This document shows, one piece after another, positions 25,328 to 34,106 of a stretch of 64,000 nucleotides of DNA. Numbering within the stretch: the stretch's first letter is position 1; each line of letters starts with the position of its first letter. The translations under genes and the position numbers were made by a program. Under the pieces are notes generated by a model that did no database searches, was not told where the DNA came from, and worked only from the letters and a program-made list of their open reading frames with translations. This stretch comes from Deltaproteobacteria bacterium (GTDB lineage Bacteria; Desulfobacterota_D; UBA1144; Nemesobacterales; JAJCZQ01). The stretch covers positions 1 through 64,000 of the forward strand of contig JAJCZQ010000031.1 of the NCBI GenBank assembly GCA_029262335.1, in the 5' to 3' direction.

Positions 25328-26530
25328 ATGTTTCTCGATTTTTTTCTTTTATTAAAGAACGATGGAATACCCGTGACTTTGAAAGAGTATCTTACTCTTT
25401 TGGATGCGCTGGATAAAGACGTTGTTGATAAAAGCGTTGAAGATTTTTACTACATTAGCCGTTCCGTAATGATAAAACACGAACAGCACCTTGACCGTTT
25501 TGACCAGCTATTTGGCCATTATTTTAAGGGCATAGAAATGATAGATGATGAACAATTTATGAATATTCCTCCTGAGTGGCTTGAGAAAAACTTTGAGAAT
25601 ATGCTTTCCGATGAAGATAAAGAATATTTAAAATCAATGGGTAATCTTGAAGAACTAATGGAAAGGCTCAAGGAAATTATGGCAGAGCAGAAGAAGAAGC
25701 ACCAGGGCGGAAATAAATGGATGGGTACCGGAGGGACTTCTCCTTTCGGGGCTTATGGATATAACCCGGCGGGAATCAGGGTCGGCCAGGACGGCAGCAG
25801 GCACAGAAGGGCGGTAAAGGTCTGGGACAAGAGAGAATTCAAGGATCTTGATGATTCTGTGGAACTTCAGACACGTAATATGAAGATGGCATTACGAAGA
25901 CTGAGGAGCTTAACCAGGGAAGGCCAGAGAGACGAACTTGACCTTGATAAAACAATCGATAAAACCTCCAGGAATGCAGGCTATCTCGATATCCAAATGG
26001 TCCCGGAAAAAAAGAACAATGTAAAAGTACTTATGTTTTTTGATAACGGCGGGTCTATGGACGACCATGTAGAACTTTGTTCGAGGCTGTTTTCAGCTGC
26101 AAAATACGAGTTTAAACACATGGAATTTTACTATTTTCATAACTGCATTTATGAACGCCTCTGGAAAGACAATATCAGAAGGTGGCAGGAACAGATACCA
26201 ACTTATGAAGTCCTTCATAAATATAACAGCGACTATAAATGCATAATCGTTGGCGATGCCTCAATGTCACCATGGGAACTTATGTACCAGAATGGCAGTG
26301 TTGAACACAATAACGAAGAGCCCGGCCTCAGGTGGCTTGAAAGGCTTAAAGAGCAGTTTCCTTATACGGTCTGGCTTAACCCGGTACCAAAGGAAGACTG
26401 GAAATGGACAGAAAGTATTAATATGGTGAAAGAGTTTTACGAAGACAGGATGTTTCCCCTTACACTTTCCGGTATCAATGATGCCGTGAAAGCCCTTAAA
26501 GACAAAAAGATAAAATACGAATCAAACTAA
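25328..26530 (+). CDS. VWA-domain protein (CoxE-like), partner of the MoxR ATPase
   Basis: The N-terminal ~120 residues are helical (LKNDGIPVTLKEYLTLLDALD), followed by a Gly-rich linker, and then a VWA domain from ~230 with the metal-ion site FFDNGGSMDDH (D239-x-G-x-S243) and a C-terminal segment with IIVGDASMSPWEL. CoxE-like proteins pair with MoxR AAA ATPases. It is translationally close to the ATPase. No target enzyme gene follows; the next gene is a separately transcribed exported protein. Confidence 0.9.
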   Translation: MFLDFFLLLKNDGIPVTLKEYLTLLDALDKDVVDKSVEDFYYISRSVMIKHEQHLDRFDQLFGHYFKGIEMIDDEQFMNIPPEWLEKNFENMLSDEDKEYLKSMGNLEELMERLKEIMAEQKKKHQGGNKWMGTGGTSPFGAYGYNPAGIRVGQDGSRHRRAVKVWDKREFKDLDDSVELQTRNMKMALRRLRSLTREGQRDELDLDKTIDKTSRNAGYLDIQMVPEKKNNVKVLMFFDNGGSMDDHVELCSRLFSAAKYEFKHMEFYYFHNCIYERLWKDNIRRWQEQIPTYEVLHKYNSDYKCIIVGDASMSPWELMYQNGSVEHNNEEPGLRWLERLKEQFPYTVWLNPVPKEDWKWTESINMVKEFYEDRMFPLTLSGINDAVKALKDKKIKYESN

Positions 26531-26571
26531 TCCTGTTTTATTTCCGACTTCGATAGGTGATCCAGGACCAT

Positions 26572-26599
26572 GTCATCTCGAACAAATGTGAGAGATCTA
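26572..26599. repeat. Dispersed palindromic repeat, half copy
   Basis: GTCATCTCGAACAAATGTGA followed by GAGATCT matches the left half of the element at 3344. It lies after the VWA gene. Confidence 0.7.
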
Positions 26600-26756
26600 T
26601 ATTTTTTCATCTTAAAATTGATTCAGAACCTGTGTGATAAAATTCACTAAATATTTTTTATTACTTTACGTCAACTTTATCTTATTTTATACTGTAACTA
26701 TTAAGAATTTTGTATAAGTAACAAACTTTATAAAATTTTCTTTTTGGAGGCATGGA

Positions 26757-28997
26757 ATGTTTAGAATTTTTCTATCTTTTTTATTCTTATTTTTAATCCA
26801 GACCAGTTTTGCTTTTTCACAGTGTATTGTAAGTGATGGTGGAGATGATGGTTCTGCCAACCAACTTAGGGACTGTGTCGAAAACCAGGCTGATGGTGTT
26901 GTCGATGTTCAGGTTAATGTCTTGCTTTCTATGGGGGAAATAACAATATCCAGAGATGTGCAAATTATAGGTGCTGGCGACCCTGGTACAGGACCAACAA
27001 TAGATGCTAATTTTGGGTCCAGGGTGTTTACTATTTCTGCCGGTGGCCATACAGTTTTAATAAGAAATCTAACAATATTAGATGGTCTTGATAATGGTTT
27101 AGGTGGTGGTGTTGGTGTTAGGAATGACGGAGGGGATCTTACGATAGAATTTTGTACAATTTCTGGTAATATGGCTCTTTCCGGATCATTTGGTGGTGGA
27201 ATTTTGTCAATAGGAGCACTTGGTTCTTTAACGATAAGTGATTCAACAATAACAGATAATCTTGCATCTGGTGTAGGTGGTGGAATATATGTTGATGAAC
27301 ATACTGCAATGATTACTGATACTACTTTGGATAATAATACTGCTAGCGATGCTGGTGGTGGTGTTTATAATGATACATCTGGAATAGTAATAATAACAAA
27401 TTCGACAATATCAGGAAATACACAAACTACAGCTCCATCAACACTTGGTGGTGGTGGAATTGCAAATGAAAATACACTAAACATAAATAATTCAACCATT
27501 ACTAATAATAGCGCTGTAGGACCAGTTGGTTCCATTTCTAGTGGTATTAGTAATTTTAATGGTGGTACAGTCACCGTTGATAACTCGATTGTTGCAAACC
27601 AACAGGATGGAAATGATTGTGGTAATTTTGATGGGGGTTCAGCTATTAATTCAACAGGTGGAAATATAGAAAGCGGAACAAGCTGCGGTTTTATGTCAAC
27701 AGGTGATTTGCAGGACACAGATCCCAGAATTGGCCCATTGGCAGATAATGGCGGTCCGACTCAGACACACGCGCTTCTTCCAGGCAGTTTTGCAATTGGT
27801 AATGCCGGAACATGTGGCCTGTCAGATGACCAGCGGGGAGAACCAAGAGAAGCTAATGACTGTGATACTGGTTCTTTTGAAGCACAAAAGGCCTTACTTA
27901 CGATTACCAAGGCTACCGACCCACCGGGCTTATTAGGATTTGATTTTGCAAGTAACATTCCCGACGAAGCATGCAACCCGATGCTAGCAAGTGGTGAATT
28001 TATACTGGACGATGGTGAATCTATAAGCTGTACAATAACTGAGGGAGAGTACGATATTGCTGAAATATTGCCAGTTAACAATACCCTTACAATATCCTGT
28101 TCTACGGAGCCTGTAGACGGTGTAACCATAGACGACTCACTTGGTACTTTAGATTTTACAACACTTCCTGAAGATACTGCAGTGGATTGTACTTTTACAA
28201 ATGTTGATGATTCGGTATTTGCACTTGACGTAGTCCTTGCCGGCCCCGGTACCGGAACTGTAACAGGCCCTGTAGGTGTACCTGATAATGGCGGCATCGA
28301 CTGCCCCGGAGACTGCACAGAATCATATAACCCGGGCACAAATGTAACCCTTGCTGAATCAGCTAATGCAGGATCAGAATTCCAGGGATGGAGCGGTGAC
28401 TGTAATGCCAGCGGCCAGGTTGTAATAAACGGCAACAGGACATGTGTTGCAACTTTTAAATTAGTTGGCGGCGGCGATGTACTTAATCCCGGCGACCCGC
28501 TTGAATTTATCCAGGACAATGTTCCCGAAGTAAATGAAGGCGGCGAAGGTACTTTTATCGTGACTGCAAGAAATGCAACTGATGCCAACCTTACAAATGT
28601 AGAAATTTCAATTGAAGATGAAATTATTGTTTCAAGAGAAATTACAAGTGTCAGACTTGAGCCTTCAACAGCTTTCCTCGAACCTGATATAGGAAATTGT
28701 GTAATCCTGGAAAACTCTGTTGAATGCGATATTGCTACTTTAGCAAATGACGTAGATATCGTAATTGACTTTGTAGCTGAGGATGTGCCTCCGGGAGATG
28801 TAGATATCTTCCTGACAGGGGATGCCGACCAGATTGGCGGCCTGGTAAATGCAATTGCACTTGTAATTATAAGAAGCGACGGCGACAGCGGATGTACAGT
28901 AGCTCCACCTGGGTCTACAAACAGTCCTTCAATGCTGTTGTTTTTATTAATACCGGCAGTAGTACTGACAAGAAAAATATTTAGAATGAGAAGATAA
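26757..28997 (+). CDS. Exported beta-helix adhesin-like protein with CTERM-type tail
   Basis: A signal peptide (to residue ~22) is followed by a right-handed parallel beta-helix of Ser/Thr/Asn-rich turns (GDLTIEFCTISGN, SLTISDSTITDN, GIVIITNSTISGN, LNINNSTITNN). Next come the polymorphic outer-membrane-like closing region DTDPRIGPLADNGGPTQTHAL, an Ig-like domain, a divergent InlB-type repeat (GSEFQGWSGDCNASGQVVI), a DUF11-like domain, and a C-terminal tail: Cys, short linker, TM segment (MLLFLLIPAVVLT) and basic end RKIFRMRR. That tail fits CTERM protein-sorting signals. It is probably surface-displayed; no sorting protease is in the window. Confidence 0.75.
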   Translation: MFRIFLSFLFLFLIQTSFAFSQCIVSDGGDDGSANQLRDCVENQADGVVDVQVNVLLSMGEITISRDVQIIGAGDPGTGPTIDANFGSRVFTISAGGHTVLIRNLTILDGLDNGLGGGVGVRNDGGDLTIEFCTISGNMALSGSFGGGILSIGALGSLTISDSTITDNLASGVGGGIYVDEHTAMITDTTLDNNTASDAGGGVYNDTSGIVIITNSTISGNTQTTAPSTLGGGGIANENTLNINNSTITNNSAVGPVGSISSGISNFNGGTVTVDNSIVANQQDGNDCGNFDGGSAINSTGGNIESGTSCGFMSTGDLQDTDPRIGPLADNGGPTQTHALLPGSFAIGNAGTCGLSDDQRGEPREANDCDTGSFEAQKALLTITKATDPPGLLGFDFASNIPDEACNPMLASGEFILDDGESISCTITEGEYDIAEILPVNNTLTISCSTEPVDGVTIDDSLGTLDFTTLPEDTAVDCTFTNVDDSVFALDVVLAGPGTGTVTGPVGVPDNGGIDCPGDCTESYNPGTNVTLAESANAGSEFQGWSGDCNASGQVVINGNRTCVATFKLVGGGDVLNPGDPLEFIQDNVPEVNEGGEGTFIVTARNATDANLTNVEISIEDEIIVSREITSVRLEPSTAFLEPDIGNCVILENSVECDIATLANDVDIVIDFVAEDVPPGDVDIFLTGDADQIGGLVNAIALVIIRSDGDSGCTVAPPGSTNSPSMLLFLLIPAVVLTRKIFRMRR

Positions 28998-29019
28998 TAA
29001 TTTATAGAATATAGTTGCT

Positions 29020-29054
29020 AAAGGGCAGGAATATTACAATCCTGCCCTTTTTTT
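29020..29054. terminator. Bidirectional terminator after the beta-helix gene
   Basis: The stem AAAGGGCAGGA / TCCTGCCCTTT is followed by T-runs in both directions and ends three bases before the stop codon of the convergent gene. Confidence 0.88.
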
Positions 29055-29056
29055 AA

Positions 29057-30301
29057 CTAAATTTTTAAGACTGGATTTAACTTTTCTATAATCTGATCAT
29101 AATTTTTATTTAAGACTTCTTCGAAAATAAAATTTTCTTCATACTGTTTAAACATATACCGGTGAATATAGTTTTGGCTTTTTGTAAGAATAACAACTGC
29201 AGGTTTGTTCTTTTCACAAAGGTTCATGGTTAACTTTGGTATCATATATTGCTGTTCTGAGCAAAGTATGATGTCGGAGTCAATTGCAGCTCGTATAAGC
29301 AGTTTTAGTTTGTCGCCGGTTTCTCCAATTACACATTCACAGTTTTCAATATTGTTAAAGATCCCAAACTGTTTTTTTTCATAGTTTTCAAAAGAAGAAA
29401 GCAGCAGCTTCTTTTTATTCCGGTCTAAATTTAATTTTTTAATGTTTCTGACAACTATATCAAATGATCTTATGTAACCATCGGAAAACACCCTTATGGA
29501 GAATTTGTGTCCGGGTAATTTTTTGAGGAACCCCTTTATGTAGGTGTGAAATTCAAATGGACAAAATTCTCTTTTTGGAAAATTTCCATAATTATTAATG
29601 TCTTCAACTGAACTGTGTTCTTTCATAAACCCGGGATGATTTTTAGCAACTGGAATAAAGGTGTTCCAGGGTGTTTCAATAATACCTATATCTCCCTGCC
29701 TGATATGAATCAAAATATTTGTTTTTTCATTGTCAGGGAACAAAGATTTAACAGGGTCGGATACCCTTGTTTTATTGTAAATATTTTTAATATCCAGGTA
29801 TTGAGCTGCCGGACCTATCTTTTCCTCAATCCACCAGGTTTGCTTCATTCCTTTTACATGCACAAATTTAATCAGGATATTTTTTTCCTGTGATATAGTC
29901 CCGGCCTGGATTTTCTTTAAAATATATTCTTTTAAATCCTCGAAATTTTTTATATTGTTTTCTTCGATAAAATTTTCAAAAAAATGTATTTCTATAACAT
30001 TTTCGAATTTCTTATTGTTTAATTTATATTCAATGCCATCAAAATATTTATTTATCCCAATATGGTCAAAAATATCCTCTTTTTTTAAAAATTTATTTAA
30101 TACCAGGTAGAAAAGGTTTTTAGTTTTTGAAATAAAAACATAGGGGTTGTAGCGCGGCGTATTGCTTCTGAATGACCTTAGTGGTGTGTGTAAATAGTTA
30201 AATTCCAGAAACATCCCGAGGGCATAGTAAATTGAAAATTGTGAAAGCTGGTCTGTAAAACCGGCCTTGTTAACATTTATTGTAAAATAAATATTATTCA
30301 T
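29057..30301 (-). CDS. Putative fucosyltransferase-like glycosyltransferase
   Basis: This 414-residue protein is rich in Lys, Asn, Ile and Phe and more AT-rich than its neighbours. The recognisable segment is ILIHIRQGDIG near residue 198, resembling the HxRxGD nucleotide-sugar motif of alpha-1,2/1,6 and O-fucosyltransferases. The downstream pattern, with SIRVFSDGY and SDIILCSEQQYMIPKL, is also of the kind seen in those enzymes. The evidence is weak because only the motif is clear. It stands alone, without other glycan genes, and could be horizontally acquired. Confidence 0.45.
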   Translation of the reverse strand: MNNIYFTINVNKAGFTDQLSQFSIYYALGMFLEFNYLHTPLRSFRSNTPRYNPYVFISKTKNLFYLVLNKFLKKEDIFDHIGINKYFDGIEYKLNNKKFENVIEIHFFENFIEENNIKNFEDLKEYILKKIQAGTISQEKNILIKFVHVKGMKQTWWIEEKIGPAAQYLDIKNIYNKTRVSDPVKSLFPDNEKTNILIHIRQGDIGIIETPWNTFIPVAKNHPGFMKEHSSVEDINNYGNFPKREFCPFEFHTYIKGFLKKLPGHKFSIRVFSDGYIRSFDIVVRNIKKLNLDRNKKKLLLSSFENYEKKQFGIFNNIENCECVIGETGDKLKLLIRAAIDSDIILCSEQQYMIPKLTMNLCEKNKPAVVILTKSQNYIHRYMFKQYEENFIFEEVLNKNYDQIIEKLNPVLKI

Positions 30302-30421
30302 TTTTTAGGTTAAGTATTATGGATTGAATAATCAAAATTAAACACTTTGTTATATAATTGAAGTACGTGATATCAATTATTATGACTTTATTATAGTTGA
30401 GCTTATTTAAATATAAAGAAT

Positions 30422-31207
30422 ATGAAATATTTTATAGTACATTCGTTCACAAAGAGACTTGACGCCGGTAATCCTGCTGCTGTTTGCCTGGTTAAGGATA
30501 GACCGTCTGATAAATTAATGCAGAATATTGCTTATGAATTTGGTTTGTCTGAGACTGCATTTGTTGAGAAAAAAGAGGATATTTACGGACTTAGATGGTT
30601 TACTCCAACTATGGAAGTAGATCTTTGCGGCCATGCCACTCTTGCAGCTGCACATATACTTTGGGAACAGGGTCTGGTTAAATCTGATAGTGTAATTAAT
30701 TTTGATACCAATAGCGGCATTTTGAGAGTGAATAAAAAAAATAATCTTATAGTTATGGATTTTCCGAGAGAAGATGCTGTTGAGATTGAATGTCCGGTAG
30801 AATTAAAAAAAGGATTAAAAGTTGACCCCATCTTTACCGGAAAAAACAGTTTTGATTATATAGTGGAAGTTAAATCCGAAGAGATCGTAAGAGCTTTGTC
30901 TCCTGATTTTGAATTGCTTGGTAAACTGGATTCGAGGGGAGTTATCGTTACTTCTGTATCTGATTCCGGGGAATATGATTTTGTATCCAGGTTTTTTGCG
31001 CCAAATGCAGGTATACCTGAAGACCCGGTTACGGGGTCAGCGCACTGCTGCCTTGCACCTTACTGGACAGCAAGGTTAAAAAAAGCTAAATTGACCGGTT
31101 ACCAGGCTTCAGAAAGAGGCGGGTTTGTGTATTTAGAGCATACCGAAAAAAGGGTATTTCTCGGTGGAAATGCCGTAACTTTTTCATCCGGAAAATTAAT
31201 GGATTGA
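30422..31207 (+). CDS. PhzF-family isomerase/epimerase-like protein
   Basis: The diaminopimelate-epimerase-like fold is in two halves: FTKRLDAGNPAAVCLV near the N-terminus, ALAYEFGLSETAF-like (IAYEFGLSETAFVEK), MEVDLCGHATLAAAHIL, and the C-terminal signature GIPEDPVTGSAHCCLAPYW. The catalytic Glu of PhzF is in the SETAFV segment. The natural substrate is unknown; it is not part of a phenazine cluster here. No clear Shine-Dalgarno is seen. Confidence 0.88.
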   Translation: MKYFIVHSFTKRLDAGNPAAVCLVKDRPSDKLMQNIAYEFGLSETAFVEKKEDIYGLRWFTPTMEVDLCGHATLAAAHILWEQGLVKSDSVINFDTNSGILRVNKKNNLIVMDFPREDAVEIECPVELKKGLKVDPIFTGKNSFDYIVEVKSEEIVRALSPDFELLGKLDSRGVIVTSVSDSGEYDFVSRFFAPNAGIPEDPVTGSAHCCLAPYWTARLKKAKLTGYQASERGGFVYLEHTEKRVFLGGNAVTFSSGKLMD

Positions 31208-31258
31208 AATATAGTTTTTTTTCTGGATAATTTATTTGTTAATTTTTTCTAATTTAAC

Positions 31259-31330
31259 GGCGACGTAGCCAAGTGGTAAGGCAATGGTCTGCAAAACCAT
31301 TATACCCCGGTTCGAATCCGGGCGTCGCCT
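31259..31330 (+). tRNA. tRNA-Cys (anticodon GCA)
   Basis: The acceptor stem is GGCGACG / CGTCGCC, the anticodon loop is CTGCAAA with GCA in the middle, and the T-arm is CCCGGTTCGAATCCGGG. The discriminator base is T, as expected for Cys. CCA is not encoded. It is 24 bases upstream of tRNA-Leu. Confidence 0.95.
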
Positions 31331-31354
31331 CACCCAACCTTAAAAATAAAGGTA

Positions 31355-31438
31355 GCCCGGGTGGCGAAATTGGTAGACGCAAGGGACTTAAAATCCCTCG
31401 GGAGCAATCCCATGCCGGTTCAAGTCCGGCCCTGGGCA
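31355..31438 (+). tRNA. tRNA-Leu (anticodon TAA)
   Basis: The acceptor is GCCCGGG / CCTGGGC with one G-U pair, the anticodon loop is CTTAAAA with TAA, and the long variable arm TCGGGAGCAATCCCAT is typical of leucine tRNAs. The discriminator is A and CCA is not encoded. It is in tandem with tRNA-Cys and probably co-transcribed. Confidence 0.95.
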
Positions 31439-31507
31439 CACCTATCCATTCACAATTTTTAACTTAAAACTACAAAAAAAGGGGAAATAAGGAGTTACGG
31501 ATTTAAA

Positions 31508-31699
31508 TCAGTGGAGTAATCTTTCAAATTCTTCTTCTACTTCTTCGTCATCATCGTCAAAGTCGTCATCATCATCGAAATCTTCGTCCCAGTCCTCATC
31601 GTCGAAAAGGTCTTCATCAAATGACTCGTCGTCAGTGTCTTCGAACTCATCTTCATCAAGTTCATCATCATCCTGAAAATCTATGGTGTATTCATACAT
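31508..31699 (-). CDS. Extremely acidic small protein of unknown function
   Basis: This is a 63-residue protein starting MYEYTIDFQDDDELDEDEF; well over half of the residues are Asp or Glu, with aromatic residues spaced through the chain and a basic Arg only near the C-terminus. A good Shine-Dalgarno (GAGGTGAG) precedes the ATG, and the low-complexity codons still vary (GAC/GAT, GAA/GAG), so I regard it as real. Acidic microproteins can act as nucleic-acid mimics, chaperones or metal buffers; none is demonstrated. It is divergent from ribBA. Confidence 0.6.
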   Translation of the reverse strand: MYEYTIDFQDDDELDEDEFEDTDDESFDEDLFDDEDWDEDFDDDDDFDDDDEEVEEEFERLLH

Positions 31700-31881
31700 T
31701 TTTTCTCACCTCAAAGCATTTTACTCAAACGATACATTGCCACTCCTAAAAGTCAAGAATAATCCGGGTGTTTAAATTGTGAAAATAATAGGGTTAGCAT
31801 TATTGTTATTGTGCCCGTAAAAAGGGTGTTTTGTAGCTATTTGCAAAAGAAAAAACTAATTATTATAAGAGCTTATAGAGG

Positions 31882-31909
31882 TTGACAAAAGTAAGGTCTC
31901 GCATATATT
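31882..31909 (+). promoter_or_regulatory. Promoter of the ribBA-ribH-nusB-trp run
   Basis: TTGACA (31882-31887), a 16-base spacer and TATATT (31904-31909) precede ribBA by 54 bases. No FMN riboswitch (RFN element) motif is present in the leader. Confidence 0.65.
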
Positions 31910-31963
31910 AAAGTTGCATTAAAAATTAGGGGTAATACTGCTCACTTAATACAGGTAATAAAA

Positions 31964-33133
31964 ATGGTAAAAATCGAAGAAGCAATTGAAGATATAAAAA
32001 ACGGGAAAATTGTAATATTAGTTGACGACGAGGATAGGGAAAACGAAGGAGATTTTGTAGTTGCAGCTGAGTATGCTACCCCGGAAGCGATTAACTTTAT
32101 GGCCACATACGGCCGTGGATTGATTTGCCTTGCCTTTACAAAGGAATATGCTGACAGACTTGCACTGCAGCCAATGAAGCCGGAAAACAATGACGTACCA
32201 CAACATACTGCGTTTACTATACCAATTGATGCCGTAAAAGATGTAACTACCGGAATTTCCGCATATGACAGAGCAAAAACAATCAGCCAGGCAATATCAG
32301 ATGACTCTAAACCCGAAGATTTTATAAGGCCTGGGCATGTATTTCCTCTTATTGCAAGAAAAGGCGGTGTACTTGTAAGGGCCGGACATACGGAAGGGTC
32401 GGTTGATATTGCAAGAATATCAGGACTCAAACCCGCATCCGTAATTTGTGAAATAATGAAAGACGATGGTGATATGGCCCGCCTTGAAGACCTCGAATCA
32501 ATTGCTAAAAAACATGATATTAAAATAGCAACTATTGCAGACCTCATTAGCTACAGGTTGGAAAATGAAAAATTTGTAAACAGAGTAGCCGAAGCAGAAC
32601 TCCCCACGGAATACGGTACATTTAGATCAATAGTTTATGAGAGTGAAATTAACCCTGTACACCATGTAGCATTGGTTAAGGGAGAAATTGACTCAACAAA
32701 GGACGTACTTGTCAGGGTTCATTCTGAAAGCCTTATTAGTGATGTGTTAAATACAAAAAACTGCGACAGCAGGGCTAAACTTCTAAAATCAATGGAAATG
32801 ATTGAGGAGGAAGGTTCGGGAATCATCCTGTATATTCGGTCCGAAAGTCATGGTAACGGGCTTGTAAATAAAATAAAGGAATATTCCATTAAGGGTAAGA
32901 TTTCTGATCCAATGGACGGAAACGATGATCTTCAGTATAAAAGTGAATTAAGGAACTACGGGGTAGGAGCACAGATCCTGAGAGACCTTAATGTCAGGAA
33001 TATTAAGCTCCTTTCCAATAATAATAAGAAAGTTAAAGGACTTGAGGGATTCGGTCTTAAGATTGTAGAAAAAGTACAGCTCGATATTTCTGAAGATTCA
33101 CCAAATTTTGTAAAATTAAAAAGTATTAGTTAA
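31964..33133 (+). CDS. ribB: DHBP synthase with a degenerate GTP cyclohydrolase II domain (RibBA-like)
   Basis: Residues 1-~200 form an intact 3,4-dihydroxy-2-butanone 4-phosphate synthase: VDDEDRENEGDFVVAAEYA, TTGISAYDRAKTI, RPGHVFPLIA and RAGHTEGSVDIARISGL. The second half (residues ~210-389) has the GTP cyclohydrolase II fold but lacks its key residues. Two of three zinc cysteines are Ser (VHSESLISDV, NCDSRAKL), and the catalytic Arg segment is SESHGNGL instead of QEGRGIGL-like. So it probably provides only the DHBP branch of riboflavin synthesis. It leads the ribH-nusB-trpDC run; a genuine RibA must lie elsewhere. Confidence 0.85.
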   Translation: MVKIEEAIEDIKNGKIVILVDDEDRENEGDFVVAAEYATPEAINFMATYGRGLICLAFTKEYADRLALQPMKPENNDVPQHTAFTIPIDAVKDVTTGISAYDRAKTISQAISDDSKPEDFIRPGHVFPLIARKGGVLVRAGHTEGSVDIARISGLKPASVICEIMKDDGDMARLEDLESIAKKHDIKIATIADLISYRLENEKFVNRVAEAELPTEYGTFRSIVYESEINPVHHVALVKGEIDSTKDVLVRVHSESLISDVLNTKNCDSRAKLLKSMEMIEEEGSGIILYIRSESHGNGLVNKIKEYSIKGKISDPMDGNDDLQYKSELRNYGVGAQILRDLNVRNIKLLSNNNKKVKGLEGFGLKIVEKVQLDISEDSPNFVKLKSIS

Positions 33134-33172
33134 ATACAATAAAATCTTTATAATTATGCTAGAGGTTTAAAA

Positions 33173-33634
33173 ATGGCGACAATTGAAGGTTCACTCAGTG
33201 CAAAAGGATTCAAGTTTGCCCTCGTTTCAAGCAGGGTAAACGAACTTATTACAAACCAGCTTCTTGAAGGTGCAAAAAACACATTGCTCAGGCATGGTGC
33301 GAGTGAATCAAATATTGATATTATAAAAGTACCCGGTTCTTTTGAACTGCCTTTTGCCGTCCAGCAGGCAGCCCGCAAAAAGAAGTACAGCTGCATTGTT
33401 GCAATCGGGTCAATTATTAAAGGCCAGACTTCTCATTATGATTTTCTTTCCACCCAGGTGACAAATGATCTTTCAAAAGTTGCTCTTGATACCGGGGTCC
33501 CGGTTACGCTTGGAGTTCTTACAACTGAAACTGTTGAGCAGGCTATAGACAGGTCAGGTGTAAAAGGCGGAAACAGGGGTAGCGATGCTGCTTTATCGGC
33601 AATAGAGATGGCCAACCTGGTTAAGGTTCTCTAA
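33173..33634 (+). CDS. ribH: 6,7-dimethyl-8-ribityllumazine synthase
   Basis: RibH condenses 5-amino-6-ribitylaminouracil with the DHBP made by the upstream RibB. The signatures are FALVSSRVNELITNQLLEGA, VPGSFELPFAVQQA, IVAIGSIIKGQTSHYDFLS and TLGVLTTETVEQAIDRSG with GNRGSDAALSAIEM. At 153 residues it has the normal length of the icosahedral/pentameric enzyme. The gap to ribBA is 39 bp. Confidence 0.96.
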   Translation: MATIEGSLSAKGFKFALVSSRVNELITNQLLEGAKNTLLRHGASESNIDIIKVPGSFELPFAVQQAARKKKYSCIVAIGSIIKGQTSHYDFLSTQVTNDLSKVALDTGVPVTLGVLTTETVEQAIDRSGVKGGNRGSDAALSAIEMANLVKVL

Positions 33635-33665
33635 ATCATCCAACTTTCTAATTCAATAAAATAAT

Positions 33666-34106
33666 ATGGGAAAGCGAAGACTTTCACGTGAACTTACACT
33701 TAAATTCTTATATCAGTACGATGTATACCTGGAGGAAAAACCCGGGCTAAATAATTTTGAAGAACAGCTCGAAGGGTTTCTAATCACACAGGATAAGATT
33801 AACGATCCCGAAATTAAAGATTTTTTTATTGTCCTGGCAAAGGGCGTATGTGACAACAGGGAAAGTCTTGATGAAATTATTTCTAAATATTCTGACAACT
33901 GGAAAGTATCAAGAATTTCGACAATTGATAAAAATATATTAAGAATAGCAATCTACGAAATGCACAATTTGAGTAATATACCTCACCCTGTTACCATAAA
34001 TGAAGCTGTGGATATAGCTAAAAAATATGGAAATAATGAATCAGGTTCATTTATCAACGGTATTGTCGACAGGGTCAGGATAGCACTGGAAAAAGGTGAA
34101 AATTAA
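33666..34106 (+). CDS. nusB: Transcription antitermination factor NusB
   Basis: This is an all-helical RNA-binding NusB fold: RRLSRELTLKFLYQYDVY, SRISTIDKNILRIAIYEM, HPVTINEAVDIAKKYG and SGSFINGIVDRVRIAL. It joins boxA-RNA with NusE in rRNA antitermination. The ribH-nusB linkage is widespread. Its stop codon overlaps the trpD start by one base. Confidence 0.95.
   Translation: MGKRRLSRELTLKFLYQYDVYLEEKPGLNNFEEQLEGFLITQDKINDPEIKDFFIVLAKGVCDNRESLDEIISKYSDNWKVSRISTIDKNILRIAIYEMHNLSNIPHPVTINEAVDIAKKYGNNESGSFINGIVDRVRIALEKGEN

Noticed and set aside
27761-28588. 275-codon frame on the minus strand inside the beta-helix gene
   Set aside because: Antisense shadow of a Pro/Ser-rich reading of the real gene; no family match and no ribosome site.
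31254-31467. Short open frames on both strands over the tRNA genes
   Set aside because: They overlap the structurally clear tRNA-Cys and tRNA-Leu genes.
31700-31963. Possible FMN riboswitch upstream of ribBA
   Set aside because: No conserved RFN motif or P1 pairing was seen; a simple promoter explains the leader.
31942-32547. 201-codon minus-strand frame inside ribBA
   Set aside because: Antisense to an intact DHBP synthase domain.
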